From contig JAKPQH010000189.1 in the NCBI GenBank assembly GCA_029580855.1, positions 62,001 through 126,000 of the forward strand: a stretch of DNA of 64,000 nt, read 5' to 3'. Shown here piece by piece: positions 39,001 to 48,639 of this stretch. Origin of the DNA: a bacterium. Its GTDB lineage: Bacteria > Methylomirabilota > Methylomirabilia > Methylomirabilales > 2-02-FULL-66-22. Under the pieces are notes generated by a model. That model had not been told where the DNA came from. It saw nothing but the letters and a program-made list of their open reading frames with translations, and did not search any database. Both the position numbers and the translations under genes were made by a program. The number at the start of each line of letters is the position of its first letter. Position 1 is the stretch's first letter.

Positions 39001-40011
39001 CTACCCGTTCCAGTCGGTGGCCAGGTGCGCGACGCAGTCCCCGCGCTCCACCCGGCCGAGGTGCCGCTGGCTGACCACGGTGCCCGAGGCGCGGAACCGC
39101 GCCACCACGGGCTCTCGCCCCGGGTCGTCCACGAAATGCACCTGGCCGCACACCTCGCCCGCCTCGACGTTTGCCCCCAGCGCCACCAGCGGCTCGAAAA
39201 GCCCGGCATCGGGTGCCAACACGAAGTAGTCCCGGTTGCGCACCTCCACAACCCGCGTGGGCCGCGACACCTCGGTCGGCAGAGCCTCCGCGGGCATGCA
39301 GCCGGCGTGGACGAGGAATCTCCGGATGCCTCGCTCGACGATCTGCAAGCCCTCCCGGGACACCGATCCGCCGCCGCCGAACTCCCCACCGAGGCTCACC
39401 AGACCGTGGCGCAGCGCCGCCGTCTGGGCGAATCCCGCATCGATCGTGTGCGCCCAGACCATGCCGAGGGGCGCACCGAACGCCCGGAGGGCCGCCATCG
39501 CGCGACCATCGAGGGCCCCATCGCCGCTCGTCCGCATCGACACGAAGGGCATATAGTCCAGCGAGGAGCCTCCGGAATGCAGATCGAGGAAGAATTCCAC
39601 CATGGGAAACAAGACGCTGTCGACGTAGTGGGCGATGGCGTACGTGGGGGTGCCATTCGGATCCCCGGGGAACGCCCGGTTGAAATTCACCCCGTCGATG
39701 GGGGATACACGGGCGCTCGCCAGGGCCGCCGGAAGGTTGATGCCCGGCACGACGATCACCCGCCCGCGGATGTCCTTCGGCTCCAGCGTCCTAATCAGCT
39801 TGCAGAGGCCGATCTGCCCCTCGAACTCGTCGCCGTGGTTCCCCGCCATGAGCAGGACGCTGGGCCCGTCCCCGTTTCTGATCACGGTGGCGGGAATGGC
39901 GATGTTCCCGTAGGCGGATCGGGTCGTCGAGTACGGGAGATAGAGCCACCCGATCTGCTTGCCGTCCTTTTCGTAGTCCACGTCCGTGAATATGCGCGTC
40001 GGTTTGTTCAT
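39001..40011 (-). CDS. Succinylglutamate desuccinylase/aspartoacylase family deacylase (DoeB-like)
   Basis: 336 aa; VLLMAGNHGDEFEGQIGLCKLIR, VNFNRAFPGDPNGT, FLDLHSGGSS. Confidence 0.88.
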   Translation of the reverse strand: MNKPTRIFTDVDYEKDGKQIGWLYLPYSTTRSAYGNIAIPATVIRNGDGPSVLLMAGNHGDEFEGQIGLCKLIRTLEPKDIRGRVIVVPGINLPAALASARVSPIDGVNFNRAFPGDPNGTPTYAIAHYVDSVLFPMVEFFLDLHSGGSSLDYMPFVSMRTSGDGALDGRAMAALRAFGAPLGMVWAHTIDAGFAQTAALRHGLVSLGGEFGGGGSVSREGLQIVERGIRRFLVHAGCMPAEALPTEVSRPTRVVEVRNRDYFVLAPDAGLFEPLVALGANVEAGEVCGQVHFVDDPGREPVVARFRASGTVVSQRHLGRVERGDCVAHLATDWNG

Positions 40012-40147
40012 GGCGCGCGCCTTTTGAATACCGCTCCCCCGATCACGGGCCTATGCCGTCCGGTTGTAAGCTTTCCCACAGTACGCAAGACCCCAGTTCC
40101 ACACCGAACGCTGCGCCGGATATCCAACAGGCAGCCAAGTCCAGGCT

Positions 40148-40268
40148 GCTGCTCAAAAAGGCTCAGATGCAAGCCGGTTCGCGGAAGGCCGCGTGAGGCG
40201 TCCTGGGTGGTACGCCGCAGCGGGCGCCCGACCACACCAACCCCGCCGATGGGCCTTTTTCAGCAACC
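40148..40268. repeat. ~120-bp interspersed palindromic repeat (GCT-x-AAAAAGG ... CCTTTTT-x-AGC)
   Basis: GCTcAAAAAGGctCAGATGCAAGCCGG ... CCCCGCCGATGggCCTTTTTcAGC; imperfect inverted termini just after the zwf stop. Confidence 0.65.
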
Positions 40269-40271
40269 GGT

Positions 40272-41855
40272 TCACGGATTCACCCACGCGCGTCCAGCCG
40301 ACTGGATGAACCGATCGGCCTCCGTAGGTCCCCAGCTGCCCGCCGGATAATATGCCAGGCCGTCGCGGCCCGCAGACTCCCAGGCCTGCAGAAGTGGGGT
40401 CACCAACCCCCATGCGGTCTCGACCTCGTCCCGCCGGATGAAAAGCGTGGAGTCGCCGAGCATGCAGTCCAAAAGCAATCGCTCGTAGGCTTCGGCCGGG
40501 TCCACGCCGAAGGTATCCCGGTACGCGAAGCCGAGGCGCGCGGGCACAAGGCTGATGCGGGGTCCGGGTGGCTTCAAGCCTACCCGCAGCGAGATGCCCT
40601 CGTCGGGCTGGATGCGAAGCGTGAGGCGGTTGGGCTCGATCTCATCGCCCGGTTTGTGGCCGGGATGCGGCGCGTGCTCGAAAAGCCGCAAGGGGGGTCG
40701 GCGGTACTGGATCGTCACCTCGGTGACCTGCTTCGGAAGGGCCTTGCCGGTCCGGAGGTAGAAGGGAACGCCGGCCCAGCGCCAGTTGTCGACTTCCAGC
40801 CGGGTGGCCGCATAGGTCTCCGTAGTCGTGTCCTCCGCCACGCGCGGCTCGTCGGCGTAGGCCGGCAGCCGCTTCCCCCGCGCCGTCCCGCGCACGTACT
40901 GGCCGCGCACGGCTAGCTCCGCCACGCGTGCGACATCGATCGGCCGGATGGCCCGGAGCACCTTGACTTTCTCGTCGCGTACGGCCTCGGCGTCAAAGGT
41001 CGCCGGCGGCTCCATGGCGATCAGGGAGAGAAGCTGCAGCATGTGGTTCTGCATCATGTCCCGCACCGCGCCGGCGGTGTCGTAGTAGCCACCCCGCCCC
41101 TCCACCCCCAAGTCTTCGGCGACGAGAACCTGGACGTGATCCACGTATCGCCGGTTCCACAGCGGCTCGAAGATGCTGTTACCGAACCGAAACGTCAGGA
41201 TGTTCTGGACGGTCTCTTTCCCCAGGTAGTGGTCGATGCGGTAGACCTGGGTCTCGTGGAAGACCTTGTGGATCTCCACGTTCAGCGCGGCCGCCGTCGC
41301 CAGATCGCGGCCAAACGGCTTCTCGACGATCACGCGGCTCCAGCATGGCCAGTCGGGGCTCGACAATTCCGGCCAAGGCTCGCTGACCAGCTTGGCCGCT
41401 CCCAGCTGCGCGACGACGGTAGGATAGCTGGCCGGCGGCGTGGCCAGGTAGTATATGCGGTTGCCGCACGTTCCGTAGCGGGCTTCCAACTCGGCCAACT
41501 GTTTGCCGAGCGCCTCGTACCCGGCGGGATCTTCAAAGGCGGCCTGCACATAATAGATACCGCCGGCCAGCCGATCCCAGATCTCCGTCTGGACCGGCCG
41601 GAGCCGCGAGAACTCGTCGACGGCGGCGCGCATCTCCGCCCGGAAGGCCTCGTGGCCCATTTCCCGGCGTGCGAAACCGATGACCGCGAACCGCTCGGGC
41701 AAAAGCTTGTCATGCGCCAAGGCGTAAAGCGCGGGGAACAGCTTGCGTCGCGTGAGGTCTCCCGACGCGCCGAAGATCACCAGGCTGAAGGCCTGGGGGA
41801 TCTCGTAGCGGGACGGAGCCACACTGATCTCGGGAACCACGGGAGCCGTCGCCAT
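40272..41855 (-). CDS. zwf: Glucose-6-phosphate 1-dehydrogenase
   Basis: ATG 41855; SLVIFGASGDLTRRKLFPALYAL, YRIDHYLGKETVQNILTFRFGN. Confidence 0.96.
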   Translation of the reverse strand: MATAPVVPEISVAPSRYEIPQAFSLVIFGASGDLTRRKLFPALYALAHDKLLPERFAVIGFARREMGHEAFRAEMRAAVDEFSRLRPVQTEIWDRLAGGIYYVQAAFEDPAGYEALGKQLAELEARYGTCGNRIYYLATPPASYPTVVAQLGAAKLVSEPWPELSSPDWPCWSRVIVEKPFGRDLATAAALNVEIHKVFHETQVYRIDHYLGKETVQNILTFRFGNSIFEPLWNRRYVDHVQVLVAEDLGVEGRGGYYDTAGAVRDMMQNHMLQLLSLIAMEPPATFDAEAVRDEKVKVLRAIRPIDVARVAELAVRGQYVRGTARGKRLPAYADEPRVAEDTTTETYAATRLEVDNWRWAGVPFYLRTGKALPKQVTEVTIQYRRPPLRLFEHAPHPGHKPGDEIEPNRLTLRIQPDEGISLRVGLKPPGPRISLVPARLGFAYRDTFGVDPAEAYERLLLDCMLGDSTLFIRRDEVETAWGLVTPLLQAWESAGRDGLAYYPAGSWGPTEADRFIQSAGRAWVNP

Positions 41856-42183
41856 GTGTCCTCCTACGCCTGTGCCGCGTGCCGCCGGCTCGAAATGCGC
41901 CGGCCCGGGCGGCCCGCTGCCGGCCTCGATTGCCGGCATTCTCACCCATGACCGTCGAGTTTGCAAGGCAACATGTTGACAGACCCCCCCACGGTTCGTG
42001 TATCTTTCACGTACTTCCAGGGTTCGGAGCGCCGCCGGGCGCGCCGGGCTCGTCCAGCCGAACCGTGAACGTCCGGAAACCGAGTCTCGCGCCGCGAGGT
42101 CCCGAGGGTCCCCGTGATCTCTCGATGCAGCTCTGTCCGCCGGCGGCACCCGCGTTGGCCCCGACGTGACGAAAGGAGCCCCC

Positions 42184-43071
42184 ATGTACGAGCATATCTT
42201 CGGTATTGTTCCCCCCATGACCACCCCGTTCCGCCAAGACGATACCATCGACGAGGACGCCCTCCGTGCCGAGACCCGCTACATGATCGAGGTCGCGAAG
42301 GTGCACGGTCTGGCGGTCTGCGGCAGCACGGGCGAGGGCCACACGCTGACCACGGCCGAGACTCGGCGGATCACCGAGATCGTCGTGGAGGAGGCCAAGG
42401 AGCGGATCCCCATCATCACCGGGATCATCACCGACAGCACCGCCTCCGGCATCGAGCGCGGCTTGGCCGTGAAAGACCTCGGTGTGGCCGCGCTGCAGGT
42501 TACGCCGCCTCACTACCTGTTCCGACCCGACGATGATTCCATGCTCAAGCACTTCGAGGCACTCGCCAAGGGGACCGGAATGCCGATCATGATCTATAAC
42601 GTTGTGCCCTGGTGTTACCTCTCCCCGCAGTTGCTGACCCGGATCATCGACAACGTGGACGGCGTCATCGGCGTCAAGCAGAGCGCCGGCGACATGAAGA
42701 TGCTGGCGGACCTCATCATCCTCCTGGGCAACCGGGGTCGGATCATGAGCGCCGTGGATGCCCTCATGTACCCCTCCTTCTCGCTGGGGGCCCATGGAGG
42801 CATCGCGGCCATCTTGACTGCGGTTCCCGGTCTGTACGTGCAGCTTTGGGACGCCGTGCAGGGGGGAGATCACAAGCTCGCCCTGATGCTGCACGAAAAG
42901 CTTCTGCCCCTCTGGAACGCCTTGTTGGCCGACAACCTACCGGCCAACGTGAAGTGCGCCCAGGCGCTGCTGGGACGTAAGGCCGGCGTGCCCCGGTCCC
43001 CGATGCCGTCAAGCACCCCCGCACAGGTCGCCGCGATCCGCGCAGCGCTGCACAACGCGGGTGCGATCTGA
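42184..43071 (+). CDS. Dihydrodipicolinate synthase/N-acetylneuraminate lyase family
   Basis: MYEHIFGIVPPMTTPFRQDDTIDEDALR; VCGSTGEGHTLTTAE, IMIYNVVPWC, GVKQSAGD. Confidence 0.92.
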   Translation: MYEHIFGIVPPMTTPFRQDDTIDEDALRAETRYMIEVAKVHGLAVCGSTGEGHTLTTAETRRITEIVVEEAKERIPIITGIITDSTASGIERGLAVKDLGVAALQVTPPHYLFRPDDDSMLKHFEALAKGTGMPIMIYNVVPWCYLSPQLLTRIIDNVDGVIGVKQSAGDMKMLADLIILLGNRGRIMSAVDALMYPSFSLGAHGGIAAILTAVPGLYVQLWDAVQGGDHKLALMLHEKLLPLWNALLADNLPANVKCAQALLGRKAGVPRSPMPSSTPAQVAAIRAALHNAGAI

Positions 43072-43185
43072 GCGCCGCACTGTCCGCCTGAGATTCCGCG
43101 AGGGAGGGCGAGGCGCCGCGCCCGACGGACTGCGGCGCCGGGTGAGGGCGCGGCGGCGGAAATCGTCTGAAAGGGTGAGACGAAG

Positions 43186-44193
43186 ATGCTGGCGCTGGTC
43201 AAGGACTTCTCGCAGCGCGGGGTCTCCCTCCGGGAGGTTCCCCGACCGGAATTCAGCCCGTACGAGGTGACGGTTCGGGTGCAGGCGGTGGGGATCTGCG
43301 GCAGCGATCTTCGGATGTTCCATGAGGTCAAACCGGGACGAAAGACAATCATCCTCGGCCACGAGCTGGCGGGCGAGATCGCCGATATCGGGGAGAAGGT
43401 CCACGGTGTGAAACCGGGGGACCGTGTGGCGACCTCCATTTGCATCGGGTGCGCCAGCTGCCGGTATTGCCGGAAAGGATACTTCAACCTCTGCGACAAG
43501 CTCGAAGAGATCGGCGTCACCATCGACGGGGGCATGGCGGAATACGTGTCGGTCCCCGCGCGGAACGTCCATCGGATCCCGAAGTCGGTCACCCTGGAAG
43601 AAGCGACGCTGGCGGATCCGCTGGCCTGTTCCATCCGCGGCCTGGAAATGGTCAGCGTTCAGAAAGACGCCTGGGTCACCGTGCTGGGCCCCGGCACGAT
43701 CGGCCTGCTGGCCGTCCAGATCGCCAAGCGCGTCCTGCGGGCCCGGGTCATCGTGACCGGCACGCGGGAGGATCGTCTCGCGCTGGCTCGCCAGTTCGGC
43801 GCGGACCATGTCGTCGACGTGAATCACGAGGACCCGGTCCGATTCATCCTCGACAAAACCGACGGCGGGGCGGACTTCGCCTTTGAGGCGACGGGGTCCG
43901 GCAAAGCCCTGGAGGATGCCTTCTTCTCCACCAAGCGCAACGGTTCCATTGTCGCCATGACGGTGCACAAGCAGGTGCAGATCAACATGGAGCCCGTCAT
44001 ACGGAACGAACTGAAGGTCTATGGGTCCATCTGTTACAACTACAAGGAATTCGACCAAGCCCTGGATTTGATCGGCAAGAAGAAAGTCGACCTGGAGCCG
44101 TTCACCCGGCATCTCTTCCCGCTGAGAGAATACGACACGGCGTTCGCCTTTGCCGTGTCTCGTCAGGGAATCAAGGCGATCCTGAAACCCTAA
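43186..44193 (+). CDS. Zinc-dependent medium-chain alcohol/polyol dehydrogenase
   Basis: 335 aa; GICGSDLRMFHE, GHELAGEIADIGEKV, CIGCASCRYCRKGYFNLC. Confidence 0.92.
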   Translation: MLALVKDFSQRGVSLREVPRPEFSPYEVTVRVQAVGICGSDLRMFHEVKPGRKTIILGHELAGEIADIGEKVHGVKPGDRVATSICIGCASCRYCRKGYFNLCDKLEEIGVTIDGGMAEYVSVPARNVHRIPKSVTLEEATLADPLACSIRGLEMVSVQKDAWVTVLGPGTIGLLAVQIAKRVLRARVIVTGTREDRLALARQFGADHVVDVNHEDPVRFILDKTDGGADFAFEATGSGKALEDAFFSTKRNGSIVAMTVHKQVQINMEPVIRNELKVYGSICYNYKEFDQALDLIGKKKVDLEPFTRHLFPLREYDTAFAFAVSRQGIKAILKP

Positions 44194-44213
44194 CACCCAG
44201 GGGAGGCACACGT

Positions 44214-44456
44214 ATGGTGGCGGGCGTGCTCGTCCGGACAGCCCCCCAGAAGTCCACGGAAGTCTATTGGCGGCTGAAAAACCTGGAAGGCGTAGCCAAC
44301 ATCGTGCCCGTGTTCGGCCGCTACGATCTGGTATTGATGATCCGCGCGCTGGACATCGATGCCGCGGGAAAGCTGGTGGCACGGATCCGGGAGATCGAAG
44401 GCGTCGGTTATACCGAGACCCTGATTGCCGCGCCCCCGCCGGAACACGAGGGATGA
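44214..44456 (+). CDS. Stand-alone Lrp/AsnC ligand-binding (RAM) domain
   Basis: 80 aa VAGVLVRTAPQKSTEVYWRLKNLEGVANIVPVFGRYDLVLMIRALD; no HTH. Confidence 0.85.
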   Translation: MVAGVLVRTAPQKSTEVYWRLKNLEGVANIVPVFGRYDLVLMIRALDIDAAGKLVARIREIEGVGYTETLIAAPPPEHEG

Positions 44457-44659
44457 CACGCAGGGGTGGTCTGCGCTCGGTCTAGGGCGGGCATCGGCAA
44501 GAAGACGCTCAACCGCTGCCTCCGCGAGGACCGCGCGCAGCCGGGACATTGCGCCCAGAGCCCGTCGCCCCATACGCCGGCCGCGGCGCTCCCCGGTGAA
44601 GGTGTGTGTCAACGGTGCGGCCTCCGGCGTGCGCTGGAGGCGAAAGGGAGGTGACCGCC

Positions 44660-45997
44660 ATGACGCCGTATGCCATTGCCCGTGATGTCTGTGGCGGGCT
44701 GAGTCGTCGTAGCTTCCTGGGATTGGCCGGCCTGACCGCCGCCGGGGTCGCAGCCGGGTGCGCCACCAACCCGGTGACGGGGAGCACCCAGTTCATGACC
44801 GTCTCCGAGGAGGAGGAGATCCAGATCGACCGGGCCTATGCGCCCATGCAGTTCTCCGAGGACTTCGGGCCCGTCCAGGACACGGCCTTGAACGCGTACG
44901 TCGGCGGGGTCGGCCGCGCCCTGGTGCCGGGGACCCACCGGCCCCACATGCCCTACTCGTTCCGGGTGGTCAACGCCACGTACATCAACGCCTACGCCTT
45001 TCCCGGCGGCAGCGTCGCCTGCACGCGGGGCATCCTCGCCAACCTGAACAACGAAGCCGAGCTTGGGGCCCTGCTCGGGCACGAGATCGGCCACGTGAAC
45101 GCCCGGCACACGGCCGAGCAGCTCTCCAAGGGCCAGCTGTCCAGCGTGCTGGTCGGGGGGCTGGCGGGCCTCGTCGGGGCCGCCTCGCCCGGCCTGGGCC
45201 AGCTCACGGCCGCCCTCGGCGAAGTCGGCGCCGGGGCGTTCCTCGCGAAATACAGCCGCGACAACGAGCGCCAGGCCGACGCGCTCGGCACCGAATACCT
45301 GGTGAAAGCCGGCTACGGCCCCGACGGGATGACGGGCCTCATGGAGCTGCTCAACAGCCTGAACAAGTCCAAGCCGAGCGCCATCCAGCTCATGTTCGCC
45401 ACCCACCCCATGAGCGACGAGCGCTACCAGACCGCGGTGCAGACCGCGAGCACCAAGTACGCCGCCGCCCGGGGTCTGCCGCTCCACCGCGAGCGCTACA
45501 TGGATAACACGGCGCGGCTGCGCGCCATCAGCGGCGCCCTCCGCGAGATGCAGCAGGGCGACGCGGCGCTCGGCGCCGAGAAGTTCGGCCAGGCCGAAAG
45601 CCACTACCAGGCCGCGCTACGGCAGGCGCCCAACGACTACGCCGGGCTGGTCTCCATGGCCAAGTGCCAGCTCATCCAGAAGAAGTATGGTGAGGGGGCG
45701 CGGTACGCGCGCCAGGCCAAGGCGGTCTATCCCCAAGAAGCCCAGGGCCACCACCTGAGCGGGTTCGCGGCGCTGACCTTGAAAGAGTACGACGCCGCCT
45801 ATCAGGATTTCCAGACGGCGCACCGGCTGCTGCCCGGGAACCCGAGCCCTCTGTTTTTCATGGGCTTCGCCCAGGAAGCCATGGGGCGCCGGCCCGAGGC
45901 CGCCCGCGAATACGCCCGCTATCTGGAGCGGGTACAGCAGGGGAAGTTCGCCCAGCACGCCGCCCAGCGGCTGAAGGATTGGGGCTACGCGCGCTAG
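44660..45997 (+). CDS. M48 family metalloprotease with C-terminal TPRs, predicted Tat lipoprotein
   Basis: RRSFLGLAGLTAAGVAAGCATNPVTG; GALLGHEIGHVNARHTAEQ (HExxH); TPR-like C-terminus. Confidence 0.93.
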   Translation: MTPYAIARDVCGGLSRRSFLGLAGLTAAGVAAGCATNPVTGSTQFMTVSEEEEIQIDRAYAPMQFSEDFGPVQDTALNAYVGGVGRALVPGTHRPHMPYSFRVVNATYINAYAFPGGSVACTRGILANLNNEAELGALLGHEIGHVNARHTAEQLSKGQLSSVLVGGLAGLVGAASPGLGQLTAALGEVGAGAFLAKYSRDNERQADALGTEYLVKAGYGPDGMTGLMELLNSLNKSKPSAIQLMFATHPMSDERYQTAVQTASTKYAAARGLPLHRERYMDNTARLRAISGALREMQQGDAALGAEKFGQAESHYQAALRQAPNDYAGLVSMAKCQLIQKKYGEGARYARQAKAVYPQEAQGHHLSGFAALTLKEYDAAYQDFQTAHRLLPGNPSPLFFMGFAQEAMGRRPEAAREYARYLERVQQGKFAQHAAQRLKDWGYAR

Positions 45998-46104
45998 CCG
46001 GCGTCGGCGCTGGGGCCGGTTCCGCGCCGGCCCGGGCCTGGCCTGCGCTCGACCTCAGGATCGCGGAAGCACGTCCATGACGCCCGACTGAAGGGACGGA
46101 CGAC

Positions 46105-46872
46105 CTAAGGAGCCTCACCCGCCGGCGGCGGCGCGCCGGTTTTGCGTGCCACGATCATGATCTCGGTCTCGTCGAGATCGAGGGCTCGTCGCCCCCAGTT
46201 TCCCGCGGTGCCGCCCCAGATGTTGAGCACGGACATGCCCGCGAGGCGGAAAAACAAGGTGAGCTCCGTCGGCACGAATCCCCGCTCCCGAACCGCCACG
46301 CCAGGCTGTCCCTCCCGCGGCGGGCATACCGACGACTCAACCATGGTCAGCGGGTCAAAGCGCCCTTCCGCAACGTCCGCATTCGTGTGCCTACGAAGCA
46401 TGGCGACCGCATTGAGAACCGTGAACACGGCTTTTGCCTGTGGTTTTAGACTCCGGGAGACGTTGCGCACGATGGACAGCGGCTGGCCCATCGGATCGTC
46501 CCTCTGGCCCAGAAGCCCGAAGGCCCCCTCGCACAGGCAAACGACGCCGTCGTATTTCTCGGAGAGCGCGAACCGTGTCGCATCCGCCTGCACCCAGGCC
46601 ACGTTCACACCGGCGGCCTTGGCGGCGTCCGCGGCCCTGGCAAGCATCCCCAAAGACAAGTCGATCCCCGTGACGGCATAGCCGCGCTTGGCCAGTTCAA
46701 TGGCGTGACGTCCCGTCCCGCATCCGACGTCAAGAATCGATCCGCCCGGCGGAAGCGACAACTCCTCGAGCAGGAAGTCCACCTCAGGGATCGTGCTCTT
46801 CGTAAACGCGTTCTTTTCGTAGATCGGTGCGTGCGCGTCAAAAAAGGCTTGCCACGTGCTCTTCTCCGTCAT
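46105..46872 (-). CDS. Class I SAM-dependent methyltransferase
   Basis: ATG 46872; GSILDVGCGTGRHAIELAKRGYAVTGIDLS. Confidence 0.93.
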   Translation of the reverse strand: MTEKSTWQAFFDAHAPIYEKNAFTKSTIPEVDFLLEELSLPPGGSILDVGCGTGRHAIELAKRGYAVTGIDLSLGMLARAADAAKAAGVNVAWVQADATRFALSEKYDGVVCLCEGAFGLLGQRDDPMGQPLSIVRNVSRSLKPQAKAVFTVLNAVAMLRRHTNADVAEGRFDPLTMVESSVCPPREGQPGVAVRERGFVPTELTLFFRLAGMSVLNIWGGTAGNWGRRALDLDETEIMIVARKTGAPPPAGEAP

Positions 46873-47635
46873 CACGCCTCCCGTTTTCTGCCGAACTCGC
46901 ATGGCGGTTGGCCACCCGACGCGTCCGAACCGGTCGCCGTCCCGCGCCCGTCGCTCACATGGCGGTCCGGGGAGGCCGGCACCGCATCGCGCGCTTCGAG
47001 GAGAGCGCACACCCGAACGGCACGAAGCCAGCAAGCCGGATGCGTCGCGTGGCATCGCGGCCCCCGGCGCTCGGGTCATCCGATCCCGCGGCTCACACCC
47101 GGCGAACCCGGGGTCCAGATTGCCGAGCGCCCGGAACCCCATGGCGTGCCGGTTTCCGGTCGCGGCGGTCCCCATGGGCGGCATCGGCAACGGCTGGGGA
47201 GCTTCCGACATTCCGGGTGGATGTCCGGCTCGCTCTTGTGGCCGTCCAGGCCGGCGGCGGCCGGCCTCCCCCGGCTCGAGAGCCGCAATCCGGGCGTCAT
47301 CGCCGACCACGGGGCGGCGGTTGGCATTCACGACGATCGCGCCATGTCCTTTCGGAGGCGGCCCGCTACCGCCATCGGCAGCTTGCAGGCCGCACGAACG
47401 AGGAGGTGCATGTTATCACGGAGGGCGCAACCCGGACAGCCGGTTGAGCGGACCGCCTCCGCGCGCCGGATCCAGCCTCGGGATGACAGCGCCCCACGAC
47501 CCGCTTGACGGATGCTCGCGTTTCTAGAAGAATACGGACCTGCGACCGCGCAGATCGCATTCCATCCTCCGCGCACGCTCTCACCGCCAATCGGATGGGG
47601 AGGGAGCGGAGCTTCTCGCACAAAGGAGGCCACCC

Positions 47636-48637
47636 GTGAAGAAGATCATCAACGACCCGTTCGCCTTCGTGGATGAAATGCTGGAGGGCATCATCCTGGC
47701 CCATCCGGACAAGCTCCGGCTCGTCGGCGCCGACCGGCGCGCCGTCGTGCGCGCGGATGCGCCCATCAAGGGGAAGGTCGGCATCGCCACGGGCGGCGGC
47801 TCCGGCCACCTGCCGGTGTTCATGGGCTACGTCGGGAAGGGGTTTGCGGACGGCTGCTCCATCGGCAACGTCTTCTCCTCCCCCACCGTCGAGCAGATGC
47901 TCGCCGCCACGCAGGCCATCGACGGCGGGGCCGGCGTCCTCTACCTGTTCGGCAACTACCAAGGGGATGTCCTGAACTTCGGCATGGCGGCCGAAATGGC
48001 GGACGCCGAGGGCATCAAGATCGAGACGGTCTTGGCGGCCGACGACGTCGCCTCCGCCCCCAAGGGGCAGGAGGCCAAACGCCGGGGCGTGGCCGGCATC
48101 TTCTACGCCTACAAGCTGGCCGGGGCCAAGGCCGAGACGAAGGCGCCGCTCGCCGAGGTGAAGCGGGTGGCCGAGAAAGCCGTCGCCGCCACCCGCTCCA
48201 TGGGCGTGGCCCTCTCCCCGTGCACGGTCCCCGCGGCCGGCCGACCGACATTCACCCTCGGCGAGGACGAGATGGAGATCGGCATGGGTATCCACGGCGA
48301 GCCGGGTGTCCGCCGGGGCAAGCTGGAGCCGGCCGACAAGATCACGACCAACCTCACGGAAACGATTCTCGCCGACATGGACCTCGCCAAGGGCGACGAA
48401 GTCTCGGTCCTGATAAACGGGCTGGGGGCCACCCCGAAAGAAGAGCTGTACGTCATGTACCGCCAGGTCCACAAGATCCTGAGCGGGCGCGGCGTGAAGA
48501 TCCACCGGCCGTACATCGGCGAGTACGCCACCTCCATGGAGATGGCGGGCGCCTCGGTGAGCCTGTGCAAGCTCGACGGGGAGCTGAAGGCGCTCCTCGA
48601 CGCGCCGGCCTCCACCCCCTTTGTGGTGCAGGTGTGA
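47636..48637 (+). CDS. dhaK: Dihydroxyacetone kinase subunit DhaK
   Basis: 333 aa; MKKIINDPFAFVDEMLEGIILAHPD, GVALSPCTVPAAGRPTFTLGEDEMEIGMGIHGEPG. Confidence 0.96.
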   Translation: MKKIINDPFAFVDEMLEGIILAHPDKLRLVGADRRAVVRADAPIKGKVGIATGGGSGHLPVFMGYVGKGFADGCSIGNVFSSPTVEQMLAATQAIDGGAGVLYLFGNYQGDVLNFGMAAEMADAEGIKIETVLAADDVASAPKGQEAKRRGVAGIFYAYKLAGAKAETKAPLAEVKRVAEKAVAATRSMGVALSPCTVPAAGRPTFTLGEDEMEIGMGIHGEPGVRRGKLEPADKITTNLTETILADMDLAKGDEVSVLINGLGATPKEELYVMYRQVHKILSGRGVKIHRPYIGEYATSMEMAGASVSLCKLDGELKALLDAPASTPFVVQV

Positions 48638-48639
48638 CT

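Noticed and set aside
44609-45604. 331-aa minus-strand ORF
   Set aside because: Antisense to the M48 protease; shadow frame.
46873-47331. N-terminal extension of the methyltransferase ORF
   Set aside because: Pro/Arg-rich, no domain; the ATG at 46872 begins the conserved methyltransferase sequence.
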